Below, one piece after another: positions 43,643 to 50,672 of a DNA stretch of 64,000 nt. A program made the position numbers and the translations under genes. Within the stretch, counting starts at the first letter, position 1. The number at the start of each line of letters is the position of its first letter. The notes under the pieces are model-generated. The model had not been told where the DNA came from. It saw only the letters and a list, made by a program, of their open reading frames with translations, and made no database searches. This DNA is from Pedobacter faecalis (GTDB lineage: Bacteria > Bacteroidota > Bacteroidia > Sphingobacteriales > Sphingobacteriaceae): assembly GCF_030182585.1 (NCBI RefSeq), contig NZ_JARXOW010000002.1:310001-374000 (forward strand), given 5' to 3'.

Positions 43643-44905
43643 ATGAAAAATCTCTGCCTCTCTCTGATTTGTATGCTATTTACAACAGTTAATTCATCTT
43701 TTGCTCAAGATGGACCGGCTATCCTCACTGAAATTAAGAACCATGTAGTTCCCATTGATACAGGGGGTTTCTACAAAGGCCATAATGAATACAAACAAAG
43801 TGTATTCAATAAGTTAAGGAAATTCAAAGTTTTAGGTATTGGAGAACAAACTCACGGTACACATGAATTTTTTCAAACAAAAAAAGCCCTTATTATTACA
43901 TTGAGCCGTGAATATGGATATAACTTAGTCGGCCTGGAAGCACCGTTTGCGGAAGTAGAAAATTTAAACGGCTATGTGCTGGAAGGAAGAGGTGACTTGA
44001 AGGAAATTTTAAAGAGCTTTCGCCAATACACCTTTGAGTGCTCTGAATTTGAATCGCTGGTAGAAAGCCTCAAAGATGATAATAAGCACGCGGTCTCAAA
44101 AATTAAATTCTTTGGGTTTGATTTTCAAAGCCCTTTTGGAAGTCTAGAATATCTGTATAAGACAGACCAACTCAGAAAGGGTTTGAACGCCAAAAAAATT
44201 CAAGGTCTCATTAAGGCTTATACAAAACTGAATAACGAGCTTTATTCGCACAGTATTGACCCTTCAACTTTCTCAGAATTAAATGCGATAAGCAAAGAAG
44301 TCATAGATAATATGCAGGCGAACAGTAATAAGGATTCACAGCTAAATCAATACATTGAAAGCTACAATCAATTTCTGAAACTAAACAACCTTGTTCTAAC
44401 AAACGATTCCTTGAGCATGAGTAAGCTCTCGTTGCTAAGAGATTCCCTGATGGCATTAAACATTGTTAATAATGTTACCGGAGAAAATAATATTATACTT
44501 TGGGCACACAACGCACATCTGCAAAAAACGCCCAGTATTTATTCAAAGTCTGTGGGGTATTTTTTGAAGAAAAAGTTAAAAGAAAGTTATGCGGTGGTGG
44601 GTCAAACTACTTCAACAGGATACTTTACCGGGTTTAATCCGACCGCTGGTAAAGTGACGAATAGAAACATCATTGTAAAACCACAGAATACAGATTTTGA
44701 ATACTATTTTTCTTCAACAGGTATACCAATATTTTTTCTGGAATCTTCCAAAGTAAAAAATAACCGTTCTCCAGCGTATAGTTACAGGTTACTAGGATAC
44801 GGTGTGACGGATAGGCAATTTGCACACGGCAACCTTCTTGCGGACTTCGATTTTATAATACACACAGAGACAACCACCGGTAACAACAGTTTTTATCTAA
44901 AATGA
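43643..44905 (+). CDS. erythromycin esterase family protein
   Basis: 420 aa with a signal peptide (LCLSLICMLFTTVNSSFAQ). Family motifs: LGIGEQTHGTHEFFQTK (catalytic GExxHGxxE/H region), LVGLEAPFAEV, FFGFDFQSP and ILWAHNAHLQKTP with a catalytic His. Family members include macrolide esterases EreA/EreB and many of unknown function, so resistance cannot be claimed. Base composition (about 35-42% GC in sampled lines) is visibly lower than the flanking GH92 gene, suggesting acquisition by transfer. Confidence 0.88.
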   Translation: MKNLCLSLICMLFTTVNSSFAQDGPAILTEIKNHVVPIDTGGFYKGHNEYKQSVFNKLRKFKVLGIGEQTHGTHEFFQTKKALIITLSREYGYNLVGLEAPFAEVENLNGYVLEGRGDLKEILKSFRQYTFECSEFESLVESLKDDNKHAVSKIKFFGFDFQSPFGSLEYLYKTDQLRKGLNAKKIQGLIKAYTKLNNELYSHSIDPSTFSELNAISKEVIDNMQANSNKDSQLNQYIESYNQFLKLNNLVLTNDSLSMSKLSLLRDSLMALNIVNNVTGENNIILWAHNAHLQKTPSIYSKSVGYFLKKKLKESYAVVGQTTSTGYFTGFNPTAGKVTNRNIIVKPQNTDFEYYFSSTGIPIFFLESSKVKNNRSPAYSYRLLGYGVTDRQFAHGNLLADFDFIIHTETTTGNNSFYLK

Positions 44906-45367
44906 CTTTTGGTGAGTAGTTTAGGATTTCTAGTCAAATAATTCATACAGACTGAAGATTACCAAGACTCATCTATAGCGAAAGCTGAACAAGTAGTTGC
45001 TAATAACTCCATTATTTTTAGATAATAAGTAGATAATAACTAGATAAATGGCTTATGGTTAAGCTATCATTGACATATCGTTGGTATATCTAATCGATAT
45101 ATCAACGATATACCAACCATATGCCAAGGATATACCAACGATATATCAACCCTCTACTTATTATGCACTTATTATCTAAATATATCCTGGTTATTACGAA
45201 CGAGGTGACTTGATTATGTTGTGTTTGTTGGCTTGTGATAGCGGCTGAGATTTTTTGAGGAAACAGAGTGCGGTTAGGGGTATTCGACCATATGAGCTCC
45301 GCAACGTTGCTTAAAACATCCAAGCGTAAATATATACACTTAAATAAATTATGCGAATATTTGTTTT
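44906..45367. other. AT-rich intergenic region holding the repeat array
   Basis: Between the erythromycin esterase and the antitoxin-like gene there are 462 bp without a supportable gene. Besides the 11-bp array at 45019-45178, the rest (44906-45018 and 45179-45367) shows no terminator or clear promoter. A near-match to a -7 box (AATATTTG) lies just upstream of the ATG at 45368. Confidence 0.5.
45019..45178. repeat. 11-bp periodic direct and inverted repeat array
   Basis: Five contiguous 11-mers at 45096-45150 read GATATATCAAC, GATATACCAAC, CATATGCCAAG, GATATACCAAC, GATATATCAAC. Two inverted copies (ATTGACATATC, GTTGGTATATC) lie at 45069-45090 across a TAATC spacer. Outside them are TAGATAATAAG, TAGATAATAAC and TAGATAAATGG at 45019-45051, and two inverted relatives at 45157-45178 (CTTATTATGCA, CTTATTATCTA). 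The whole block is thus a large imperfect palindrome built from 11-bp units, one helical turn each. It could be an iteron-like binding array or a large RNA/cruciform hairpin. No coding sense is evident in either strand. Confidence 0.8.
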
Positions 45368-45610
45368 ATGAAAGCCAGATTGAATTTAACAATTGATGAA
45401 TCCTTATTGTCCCGCGTCAAACAATATTCTGAAAACAATAAGATTAGTATATCCAAATTGGTAGAACAGTATTTCAAAAGCATCTCGAAGCCTGCAATGA
45501 AGGAAAATATCATTGATATGGTAGAGCGTTTAAAGGAAGCGAAGTTTAACGTGAATGCAGATTTGAAAAATGGCTATTACGAAGAGCAAGCCGGTAAATA
45601 TGGGTTTTAG
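45368..45610 (+). CDS. DUF6364-type ribbon-helix-helix antitoxin-like protein (orphan)
   Basis: 80 aa. MKARLNLTIDESLLSRVKQYSENNKISISKLVEQYF is the short beta strand plus two helices of ribbon-helix-helix/DUF6364 proteins, which are usually antitoxins placed just upstream of a PIN-domain (VapC) toxin. No PIN gene follows: the next 225 bp contain only a 27-codon frame with no PIN motif. It is therefore an orphan, perhaps a remnant of a toxin-antitoxin pair. The 11-bp repeat array upstream is a possible operator, by inference. Confidence 0.75.
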   Translation: MKARLNLTIDESLLSRVKQYSENNKISISKLVEQYFKSISKPAMKENIIDMVERLKEAKFNVNADLKNGYYEEQAGKYGF

Positions 45611-45673
45611 ACATTTTGGACTAAAAAATTCTGATAATTTTTGGAATTCTATAGAAAGTTTGCATCTTAGTTG

Positions 45674-45851
45674 TGCGAAATAATAATTAATAGACTTACA
45701 AACTTAAAAGAGGTACAATTCAAGTAGAATCATTTTAACAATATTCCTGGGTGAGCGGTTTGGAGCCGTATCTGATTTACCTCTGTAAAGAGTTAATTGT
45801 TGTTTCGCAGCACCCAGGATTTTTTTAACAATGTTATGCGAAACAACAATT
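45674..45851 (+). ncRNA. candidate structured RNA / leader with competing stems
   Basis: A 9-bp stem TCCTGGGTG (45745-45753) / CACCCAGGA (45811-45819) followed by seven T (45120-offset 45820-45826) looks like an intrinsic terminator enclosing about 57 nt. Inside are CGGTT-TGG-AGCCG and CTCT-GTAA-AGAG (GNRA-like loop). The segment AATTGTTGTTTCGCA at 45795-45809 is perfectly complementary to TGCGAAACAACAATT at 45837-45851. It is also complementary to TGCGAAATAATAATT at 45674-45688 if two G-U pairs are allowed. The three copies allow alternative folds, one of which pairs with the start region of the next gene (ATG 45836). No known riboswitch class is recognised. Confidence 0.4.
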
Positions 45852-46441
45852 GTAAAAATCAACCTGCTAAGTTATGCTTAGCAGGTCAACAGTTCCCTGG
45901 TCAGGTTGAAGCTGTAAATGAAAAAATCAGGGTGATCCCTGTTCCTCAGCCAAATATTGAATCTCCCGTATGCCTTATAAAAAGCCATACAGGGCCTTGC
46001 AATCATAAATGGTGCTCGATGGTGCATCAGAAACCTCATTTTTATGGCCGCACCGTATCTGAGTTCTATAACACCCATGACTTTTCAGAGTTCAACGTTA
46101 TACGCAGTCCTGTCGGTCACCCGCATATTATTCCTAAAAATCCGAACCCTGGGGCTGAGGATGGGTTTGAATTATTCAGACAATCAATGACTGCGGTAAC
46201 TCATATGGCCGGATCGTGGCCGGATATAGACGTCGCCCCCCGCGAACATGTAGAATTTAGATGGGTCGAGCATATAGATTGCTATCCGGAAACTGACCGG
46301 ATTACAGGAAGTGTTATTTGGAAGGATAGGCTTGACGTTAAATTATGTGCTTTCTATGTTGGGCCAATTAACATAATTGGTATTAAGCCGATAGACGTGA
46401 ACGCGGTATTTGCGGTACCTGAAATATTTCTTACTCCTTGA
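45836..46441 (+). CDS. hypothetical protein, unrecognised
   Basis: 201 aa from ATG 45836 (a TTG frame opening at 45797 would run through the candidate RNA structure and is less likely). The sequence is rich in Pro, His and Cys (GPCNHKWCSMVHQKPHFYG, SPVGHPHIIPKNPNPG) and ends VFAVPEIFLTP. No signal peptide, membrane segment or known domain is seen. It lies alone in the AT-rich strip, with a terminator about 105 bp downstream. The first codons coincide with the repeated 15-nt element, so the true start could be further in. Confidence 0.55.
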   Translation: MRNNNCKNQPAKLCLAGQQFPGQVEAVNEKIRVIPVPQPNIESPVCLIKSHTGPCNHKWCSMVHQKPHFYGRTVSEFYNTHDFSEFNVIRSPVGHPHIIPKNPNPGAEDGFELFRQSMTAVTHMAGSWPDIDVAPREHVEFRWVEHIDCYPETDRITGSVIWKDRLDVKLCAFYVGPINIIGIKPIDVNAVFAVPEIFLTP

Positions 46442-46547
46442 TGACCCATGCCGGTATGCCGAAAACTTTAGCGCACTGAAGCGATAGCTGGCGATCTATT
46501 TAAATCATTCTTTCAATACTGATTAAGATTATTGGACTTTAAAGTAT

Positions 46548-46576
46548 AAGCCCTTGCAGAGACGCAAGGGCTTTTT
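46548..46576 (+). terminator. intrinsic terminator
   Basis: AAGCCCTTGC / GCAAGGGCTT, perfect 10-bp stem with a 6-nt loop followed by TTT, about 105 bp after the unrecognised gene at 45836-46441. Confidence 0.85.
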
Positions 46577-46795
46577 GTTATAATCAATGGGTTCTGTTTT
46601 ACTGAGTGGTGCCGATTAATATTTACACTAAGAAAAAAATGGAGAAAAAATTACGTGTAATGGTTTGGATATTAGTATCTTGGATTAATTATTATCTTTT
46701 GTCAACGCTCAAATGTTTTGCGGATTGGCGTACAAAGAGTTGATGACTAATAAAACCTATCATCTATGCTTAGCGTTCTTCTAAAAACTTTATCA

Positions 46796-46816
46796 CCCCC
46801 CCCCCCAAAAAAAAAA
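46796..46816. repeat. C11-A10 homopolymer tract
   Basis: Eleven C followed by ten A. Such tracts are prone to slipped-strand mispairing. If translation starts at ATG 46766 the tract is coding (PPPPKKK) and length changes would switch the frame; if it starts at 46856 the tract lies in the 5' region. A sequencing error in the tract is also possible. Confidence 0.85.
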
Positions 46817-46855
46817 CTTCGGTTTCTGTATTGGATTTGCTTCTCCCGAAACTTA

Positions 46856-47329
46856 ATGAAAAATAAGAAATTAGTGCGGACATCATGTTGTCTTGCATAT
46901 CTAATGACTATCTCGCTTAGCCTTTTTTCACAACATGTGAAAACATTAGTGGTTGGCGTCGAAAAGTTGATCGAGAATGTCGAACTGTATCCCGAAAGCG
47001 CGTCAGTTCATGCTGCTTATCAAAAGGCGTTCCGAGATATCGATTCAACTATTGTAATCACACAATATGAGAAATGGCGTAGAAAATTTCCGATGAGTGT
47101 TGGCATCCATCTAGCTGTACTGCCTTTTATTAAGAACACTGGTTATACATTTTTGCCTCTAAAGGTGTCAAATAGCTGGGACAAAGGAAACTTACAGAAT
47201 AATGGCAGCGCGCCGGTAAACTTTTTAATTGACCAGTTCGGAAATATTCTATGGAAGAACTTTCAAGCTCACAACAGGGATCAGCAAGAGGCTGTCGAAT
47301 TAATGATTGAAGAGTCTTTGAACAATTAG
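46856..47329 (+). pseudogene. internally deleted TlpA/redoxin-like protein
   Basis: 157 aa from ATG 46856 with a signal-like N-terminus (LAYLMTISLSLFSQ). The first half resembles the N-terminal helical part of long Bacteroidota TlpA-type redoxins (LYPESASVHAAYQKAFRDI... EKWRRKFPMSVGIHLAVLPF). The last part matches the C-terminal end of the thioredoxin fold (NTGYTFLPLKV, SAPVNFLIDQFGNILWKNF, VELMIEESL). The middle, including the CxxC redox site, is missing, so it cannot act as a thiol oxidoreductase. I read it as a decayed copy after an in-frame deletion; the homopolymer tract upstream fits a degrading locus. Confidence 0.6.
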
Positions 47330-47434
47330 ATCAAATCAAACCCAATATCTTCGCGAAAGTGGGTATTCCGGGAAAAGTGGAACCGCTAAAATGAACTTGG
47401 CCTTCAGATTTATCTGCCACATTAACAATAAATT

Positions 47435-47484
47435 TGGAGTGAAAAAGAAATGGAGTTAGCTCTATAAAAGAACTAACTCCATTC
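47435..47484 (-). terminator. terminator of tRNA-Leu
   Basis: AATGGAGTTAG / CTAACTCCATT, a perfect 11-bp stem at 47449-47459 and 47473-47483. On the minus strand it is followed by TTTCTTTTTC. It starts 4 bp beyond the tRNA 3' end. Confidence 0.8.
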
Positions 47485-47487
47485 TTG

Positions 47488-47567
47488 TACCTTGGGCCGG
47501 AGTCGAACCGGCACGGTTTCCCACAGGTGTTTGAGACCAGCGCGTCTACCAATTCCGCCACCAAGGC
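47488..47567 (-). tRNA. tRNA-Leu (anticodon CAA)
   Basis: The minus strand folds as a leucine tRNA: acceptor GCCTTGG pairs with CCAAGGT (one G-U), D arm GCGGAATTGGTAGACGC, anticodon loop CTCAAAC (anticodon CAA, preceded by the conserved T), a long variable arm (GTGGGAAACCGTGC region), and T arm with GGTTCGACTCC. The discriminator is A, and CCA is not encoded. The anticodon stem has one T-T mismatch. A second-frame ORF across it is spurious. Confidence 0.93.
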
Positions 47568-47625
47568 ATTTGCTGTTTAGCGGGACGCAAATGTATACAT
47601 TGCTTCGCTATTATCAAAGAATATT

Positions 47626-47910
47626 TTAATTATCTTCTTTCAATTGCTTGTCTACCCAAAACGGAGCAAAGGGCAGAAGTGATGCAAATCCAAAGAGCGC
47701 AACCCGTTTAAAGTTCCATTTATATTCCTGCCATGCCATAATAAGCACTACAACATAGAGCATGAACAGTACGCCATGTGCCCAGCCCGTGTATTTCACC
47801 GCTTCAGGCATATCAAGCCAGTACTTGAGCGGCATGGCGATGAATATAAGCAGGATGTATGAAATCCCTTCAGCAACGGCAACTTTTCTGAAAATTGATA
47901 ACGTATTCAT
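47626..47910 (-). CDS. DUF3817 family membrane protein
   Basis: 94 aa with three membrane segments (ISYILLIFIAMPLKYWL, WAHGVLFMLYVVVLIMAW, VALFGFASLLPFAPFWV). The pattern FRKVAVAEGISYILL ... WAHGVLFMLY is the DUF3817 signature; members are about 90-110 aa and uncharacterised. It stands alone upstream of the tRNA on the same strand. Confidence 0.88.
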   Translation of the reverse strand: MNTLSIFRKVAVAEGISYILLIFIAMPLKYWLDMPEAVKYTGWAHGVLFMLYVVVLIMAWQEYKWNFKRVALFGFASLLPFAPFWVDKQLKEDN

Positions 47911-47991
47911 AGTGTGTTTTCAGCAAAGGTATTGAAACCACACTATGAAGTAGGGAGTTGGCGTATTTTTGACAATCTGCCAACATGCCGG

Positions 47992-48144
47992 CTACAGCAG
48001 CCGCAGCTTATAATCGGGCCGGGATGGCTTTTTGAAGTTCTTAGACTTAACCTCTTTTTCAATTTTGCTCTCTTGTTTAGGCCCGCCGTGAGCTAAAGGT
48101 TTTGAGAATGCGCCAGCGTCGATGGTTTTTTGAACGGTTTTCAT
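47992..48144 (-). CDS. small basic protein, possible
   Basis: A 50-codon frame on the minus strand, MKTVQKTIDAGAFSKPLAHG followed by a Lys-rich tail that ends PSRPDYKLRLL. It is too short for many gene finders. Codon use and the basic composition look coding, and it fills an otherwise empty 460-bp gap, but I see no Shine-Dalgarno or promoter and no known family. The overlapping plus-strand frame at 47914-48096 looks worse. Confidence 0.4.
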   Translation of the reverse strand: MKTVQKTIDAGAFSKPLAHGGPKQESKIEKEVKSKNFKKPSRPDYKLRLL

Positions 48145-48373
48145 AAGTTAGTGATTATCGTCGTTAAAACACTTTTGCGAGATTCTTGTTTTATAATAAT
48201 CGCAGAAAGCGTAATAAAACGCTGTTTGCGGTTTGTGCTTGTTTTAAGCGTATAAAAACGGGAAAAAACGCGTATATCATCAAAAAATCCGAATCGCTAA
48301 AAAGATTAATATTGCAGAAGAATATTCCGAAAACTATTAACAATTCTAACTCAATATAAAAGGATCATCAATA

Positions 48374-49015
48374 ATGATTAATATCATCCTCGCTGAAGAC
48401 CATCAAATCGTTCGTGCCGGTATAAAATTGCTGTTGAGCGACGACCCGGATCTCCATATTGTCGCCGAGGCCAGAAACGGACAGTCCGTATTGGAACTGT
48501 TGGGCGACAATACTACTGCTGATGTGATCTTGTCTGACATCACGATGCCAATAATGGACGGTTTCGAAATGCTTCAGCAAGTCAAAGCTAAATATCCGGA
48601 TGTCAGGGTAGTTTTCCTGTCGATGATAGACGATGAGAAGCAAATTGCTGCAGCTATTGCGGGTGGTGCTGCGGGTTATCTCTTCAAAAATGCAGATGCC
48701 CAGGAGCTTACTTTTGCCATCAAGTTTGTGGCAGGTGGCCAGCGATATATCTGTTCTGAACTTGCTTTTAGGCTTCTGGAAAGATTACCGGCCGCCAGAC
48801 GAACCGAAGATACATACGACGCTGAAGAATTCACGGATCGTGAGATGGAGGTGTTAAAGCTGATTGCCGACGGACTCACCAACGCTGAAATAGCCGATAA
48901 AATATTTCTAAGCAAGCGTACGGTAGAGGGACACCGGCAGGCGCTTTTAAAGAAAACAGGTGCACGCAATTCTGCAAGCCTGATCCGCGCTGCAATGCAA
49001 AAAAACATGATTTAA
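48374..49015 (+). CDS. NarL/FixJ-type response regulator (orphan)
   Basis: 213 aa. Receiver domain with the acidic pair in ILAEDHQIV, phosphoacceptor Asp in VILSDITMPIMDG, Ser in VVFLSMID and Lys in GYLFKNA. C-terminal LuxR-type HTH: FTDREMEVLKLIADGLTNAEIADKIFLSKRTVEGHRQALL. All receiver residues are present, so it should be phosphorylated, but no histidine kinase gene is adjacent. It precedes a block of stress-type genes and could control them (inference). Confidence 0.94.
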   Translation: MINIILAEDHQIVRAGIKLLLSDDPDLHIVAEARNGQSVLELLGDNTTADVILSDITMPIMDGFEMLQQVKAKYPDVRVVFLSMIDDEKQIAAAIAGGAAGYLFKNADAQELTFAIKFVAGGQRYICSELAFRLLERLPAARRTEDTYDAEEFTDREMEVLKLIADGLTNAEIADKIFLSKRTVEGHRQALLKKTGARNSASLIRAAMQKNMI

Positions 49016-49049
49016 ACAAATGATCGCTTTTCAGGGTTTCTAAAGAACT

Positions 49050-50588
49050 ATGAAAAGCGATATGAAAAAGAATATATTAAGGGATAGCATTACTGCAAGT
49101 CCCTGGCAAACCATCGGAAAGCCAGAGGTCGGCGCCGCGACCAATCTCACTGAAATATTCGACACCGTTATCATTGGCGCCGGGATAACGGGTATAACCA
49201 CTGCCTTGATGCTTCAACAGGCGGGTCAGAAATGTATCGTACTCGAAGCTGGCAACGTTGGCTATGGCACTACAGGAGGAACCAGCGCGCACCTGAACAC
49301 CTTTTTCGACACAACTTACCCTCAGATTGAGAGCGACTTCAGTAAAGAAGCGGCTAAGCTTGTCGCCCAAACTGGTAAAGAGGCCATGGGCATCATTAAG
49401 GGCTATATCGACAAATATCAGGCAGATTGCGATTTCGAGTGTAAAGACGGGTATCTGTACTCAGAAAATGAGCGTGAAACCAAGGAATTAAAAGAGATCC
49501 TGGAGTCTTCCGCTGAAGCTGGGGTGGAAGTGGAGGAAGCCAGTGAAAACGGGGTGACGGTTCCTTTCGAAAGCGTGATCAGGTTTGGCAATCAGGCACA
49601 GTTTCACCCGATGAAATATCTGGCAACCCTGGCCAAGGCATTTACCGATATGGGCGGCATCGTACTGGAGAATGCTTTTGTGACCAATCGTAAAAGTAAA
49701 GACGGGCTGAGTGAGGTGGTTACGGATAAAGCTCAGATAAAAGGCCGTAACGTGGTTTATGCTACACATCTGCCGCCGGGAATTACTGCTTTTAGTTTGC
49801 GCTGCGCGCCATACCGGAGTTATGTGATCGGCGCCAGACTTAAAAATGAACAGTATCCAGGCAGTCTGACCTACGATATGCAGGAGCCTTATCATTATTT
49901 CCGTACGCATGAAATAGAAGGTCAGAAGTATCTGATCGTTGGTGGAGAAGACCATAAGACCGGTCACGATAATCCCGAAGAAGCCTTTGCGAACCTGGAG
50001 TCTTATCTCCGGCAGTATTATGAGGTGGAAAGTATCGACTATCGCTGGTCGTCGCAATATTATGTGCCGGTCGACGGCCTCCCGTATATAGGTTCGATGG
50101 CGGCTGCCGACGAGCAAGTTTATATCGCTACAGGTTTTAACGGTAATGGGATGATCTTCGGAACGATCTCTGGAAAGATCATCAGCGATCAGATTCTCGG
50201 CATAGAAAATCCATATTCGCAGCTTTATAGTCCTTCGCGGCTTAAGCCTATCGCAGGCTTCTCTGAATTTGTAAAGGAGAACGCTGATGTAGCCTGGCGG
50301 TTTGTGGCCGATCGTTTCGGAACCGAGGAGCTTGAGGCGGTGGCCGATCTGAAGCCAGGCGAAGGAAAGGTAGTGGAATTTGATGGCGACCGCCTTGCGG
50401 TTTACAAAGACGCAGGCGGTAAGGTTACTGCGCTGAGTCCCGTATGTACGCACGCAGGATGTATCGTTAATTTCAATGCCGCTGAAAAAAGCTGGGATTG
50501 TCCGTGTCATGGCGGCAGGTTCGACACATCAGGTAAAGTGCTGTGCGGCCCGCCTCAGAAAGACCTGGAGCAGGTAGCATTCTCTTAG
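49050..50588 (+). CDS. FAD-dependent oxidoreductase with C-terminal Rieske domain
   Basis: 512 aa. Residues about 35-400 are a DAO-type FAD oxidoreductase (DTVIIGAGITGITTALMLQQAG, GGTSAHLNTFFDTTY, VPVDGLPYIGSM, YIATGFNGNGMIFG). Residues about 420-510 are a Rieske [2Fe-2S] domain with both ligand pairs, CTHAGC and CPCHGG. The fusion is known in Bacteroidota and Firmicutes; the substrate is unknown. A shorter start at the second Met (49062) is possible. It is on the same strand as the response regulator, 34 nt downstream. Confidence 0.88.
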   Translation: MKSDMKKNILRDSITASPWQTIGKPEVGAATNLTEIFDTVIIGAGITGITTALMLQQAGQKCIVLEAGNVGYGTTGGTSAHLNTFFDTTYPQIESDFSKEAAKLVAQTGKEAMGIIKGYIDKYQADCDFECKDGYLYSENERETKELKEILESSAEAGVEVEEASENGVTVPFESVIRFGNQAQFHPMKYLATLAKAFTDMGGIVLENAFVTNRKSKDGLSEVVTDKAQIKGRNVVYATHLPPGITAFSLRCAPYRSYVIGARLKNEQYPGSLTYDMQEPYHYFRTHEIEGQKYLIVGGEDHKTGHDNPEEAFANLESYLRQYYEVESIDYRWSSQYYVPVDGLPYIGSMAAADEQVYIATGFNGNGMIFGTISGKIISDQILGIENPYSQLYSPSRLKPIAGFSEFVKENADVAWRFVADRFGTEELEAVADLKPGEGKVVEFDGDRLAVYKDAGGKVTALSPVCTHAGCIVNFNAAEKSWDCPCHGGRFDTSGKVLCGPPQKDLEQVAFS

Positions 50589-50672
50589 TTTAAATAGTGA
50601 AAACTTTTTTGGCCGCTAAGCCTTCTATATATCAGTGTATTTATATGATTTATTCACTATAAACCTTATTGT

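Larger units (their letters stand above)
46442..46855. other. intergenic region with homopolymer tract
   Basis: 414 bp between the unknown gene and the TlpA-like remnant. It holds the terminator at 46548-46576, a 34-codon hydrophobic frame at 46639-46743 (MEKKLRVMVWILVSWINYY...) that I do not trust as a gene, and the C11A10 tract at 46796-46816. The frame of the following gene is open back to an ATG at 46766, through the tract. Confidence 0.5.

Noticed and set aside
43643..44905. Macrolide resistance gene call
   Set aside because: The family includes many non-resistance members; sequence alone is not enough.
45096..45150. CRISPR array
   Set aside because: The units are 11 bp, contiguous and without spacers; no cas genes.
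45820..45851. Integron attC-like core (GTTATGC)
   Set aside because: Only one core-like heptamer, no integrase and no cassette structure.
46639..46743. 34-codon hydrophobic frame
   Set aside because: Short, no conservation evidence, and near a homopolymer tract.
47331..47564. 77-codon frame over the tRNA-Leu
   Set aside because: It lies across the tRNA and its terminator; a shadow.
47914..48096. 60-codon plus-strand frame
   Set aside because: Poor composition and overlaps the more plausible minus-strand frame at 47992-48144.
49488..50510. 340-codon antisense frame in the FAD/Rieske gene
   Set aside because: The sense strand encodes a clear two-domain enzyme; the long antisense frame follows from codon bias.
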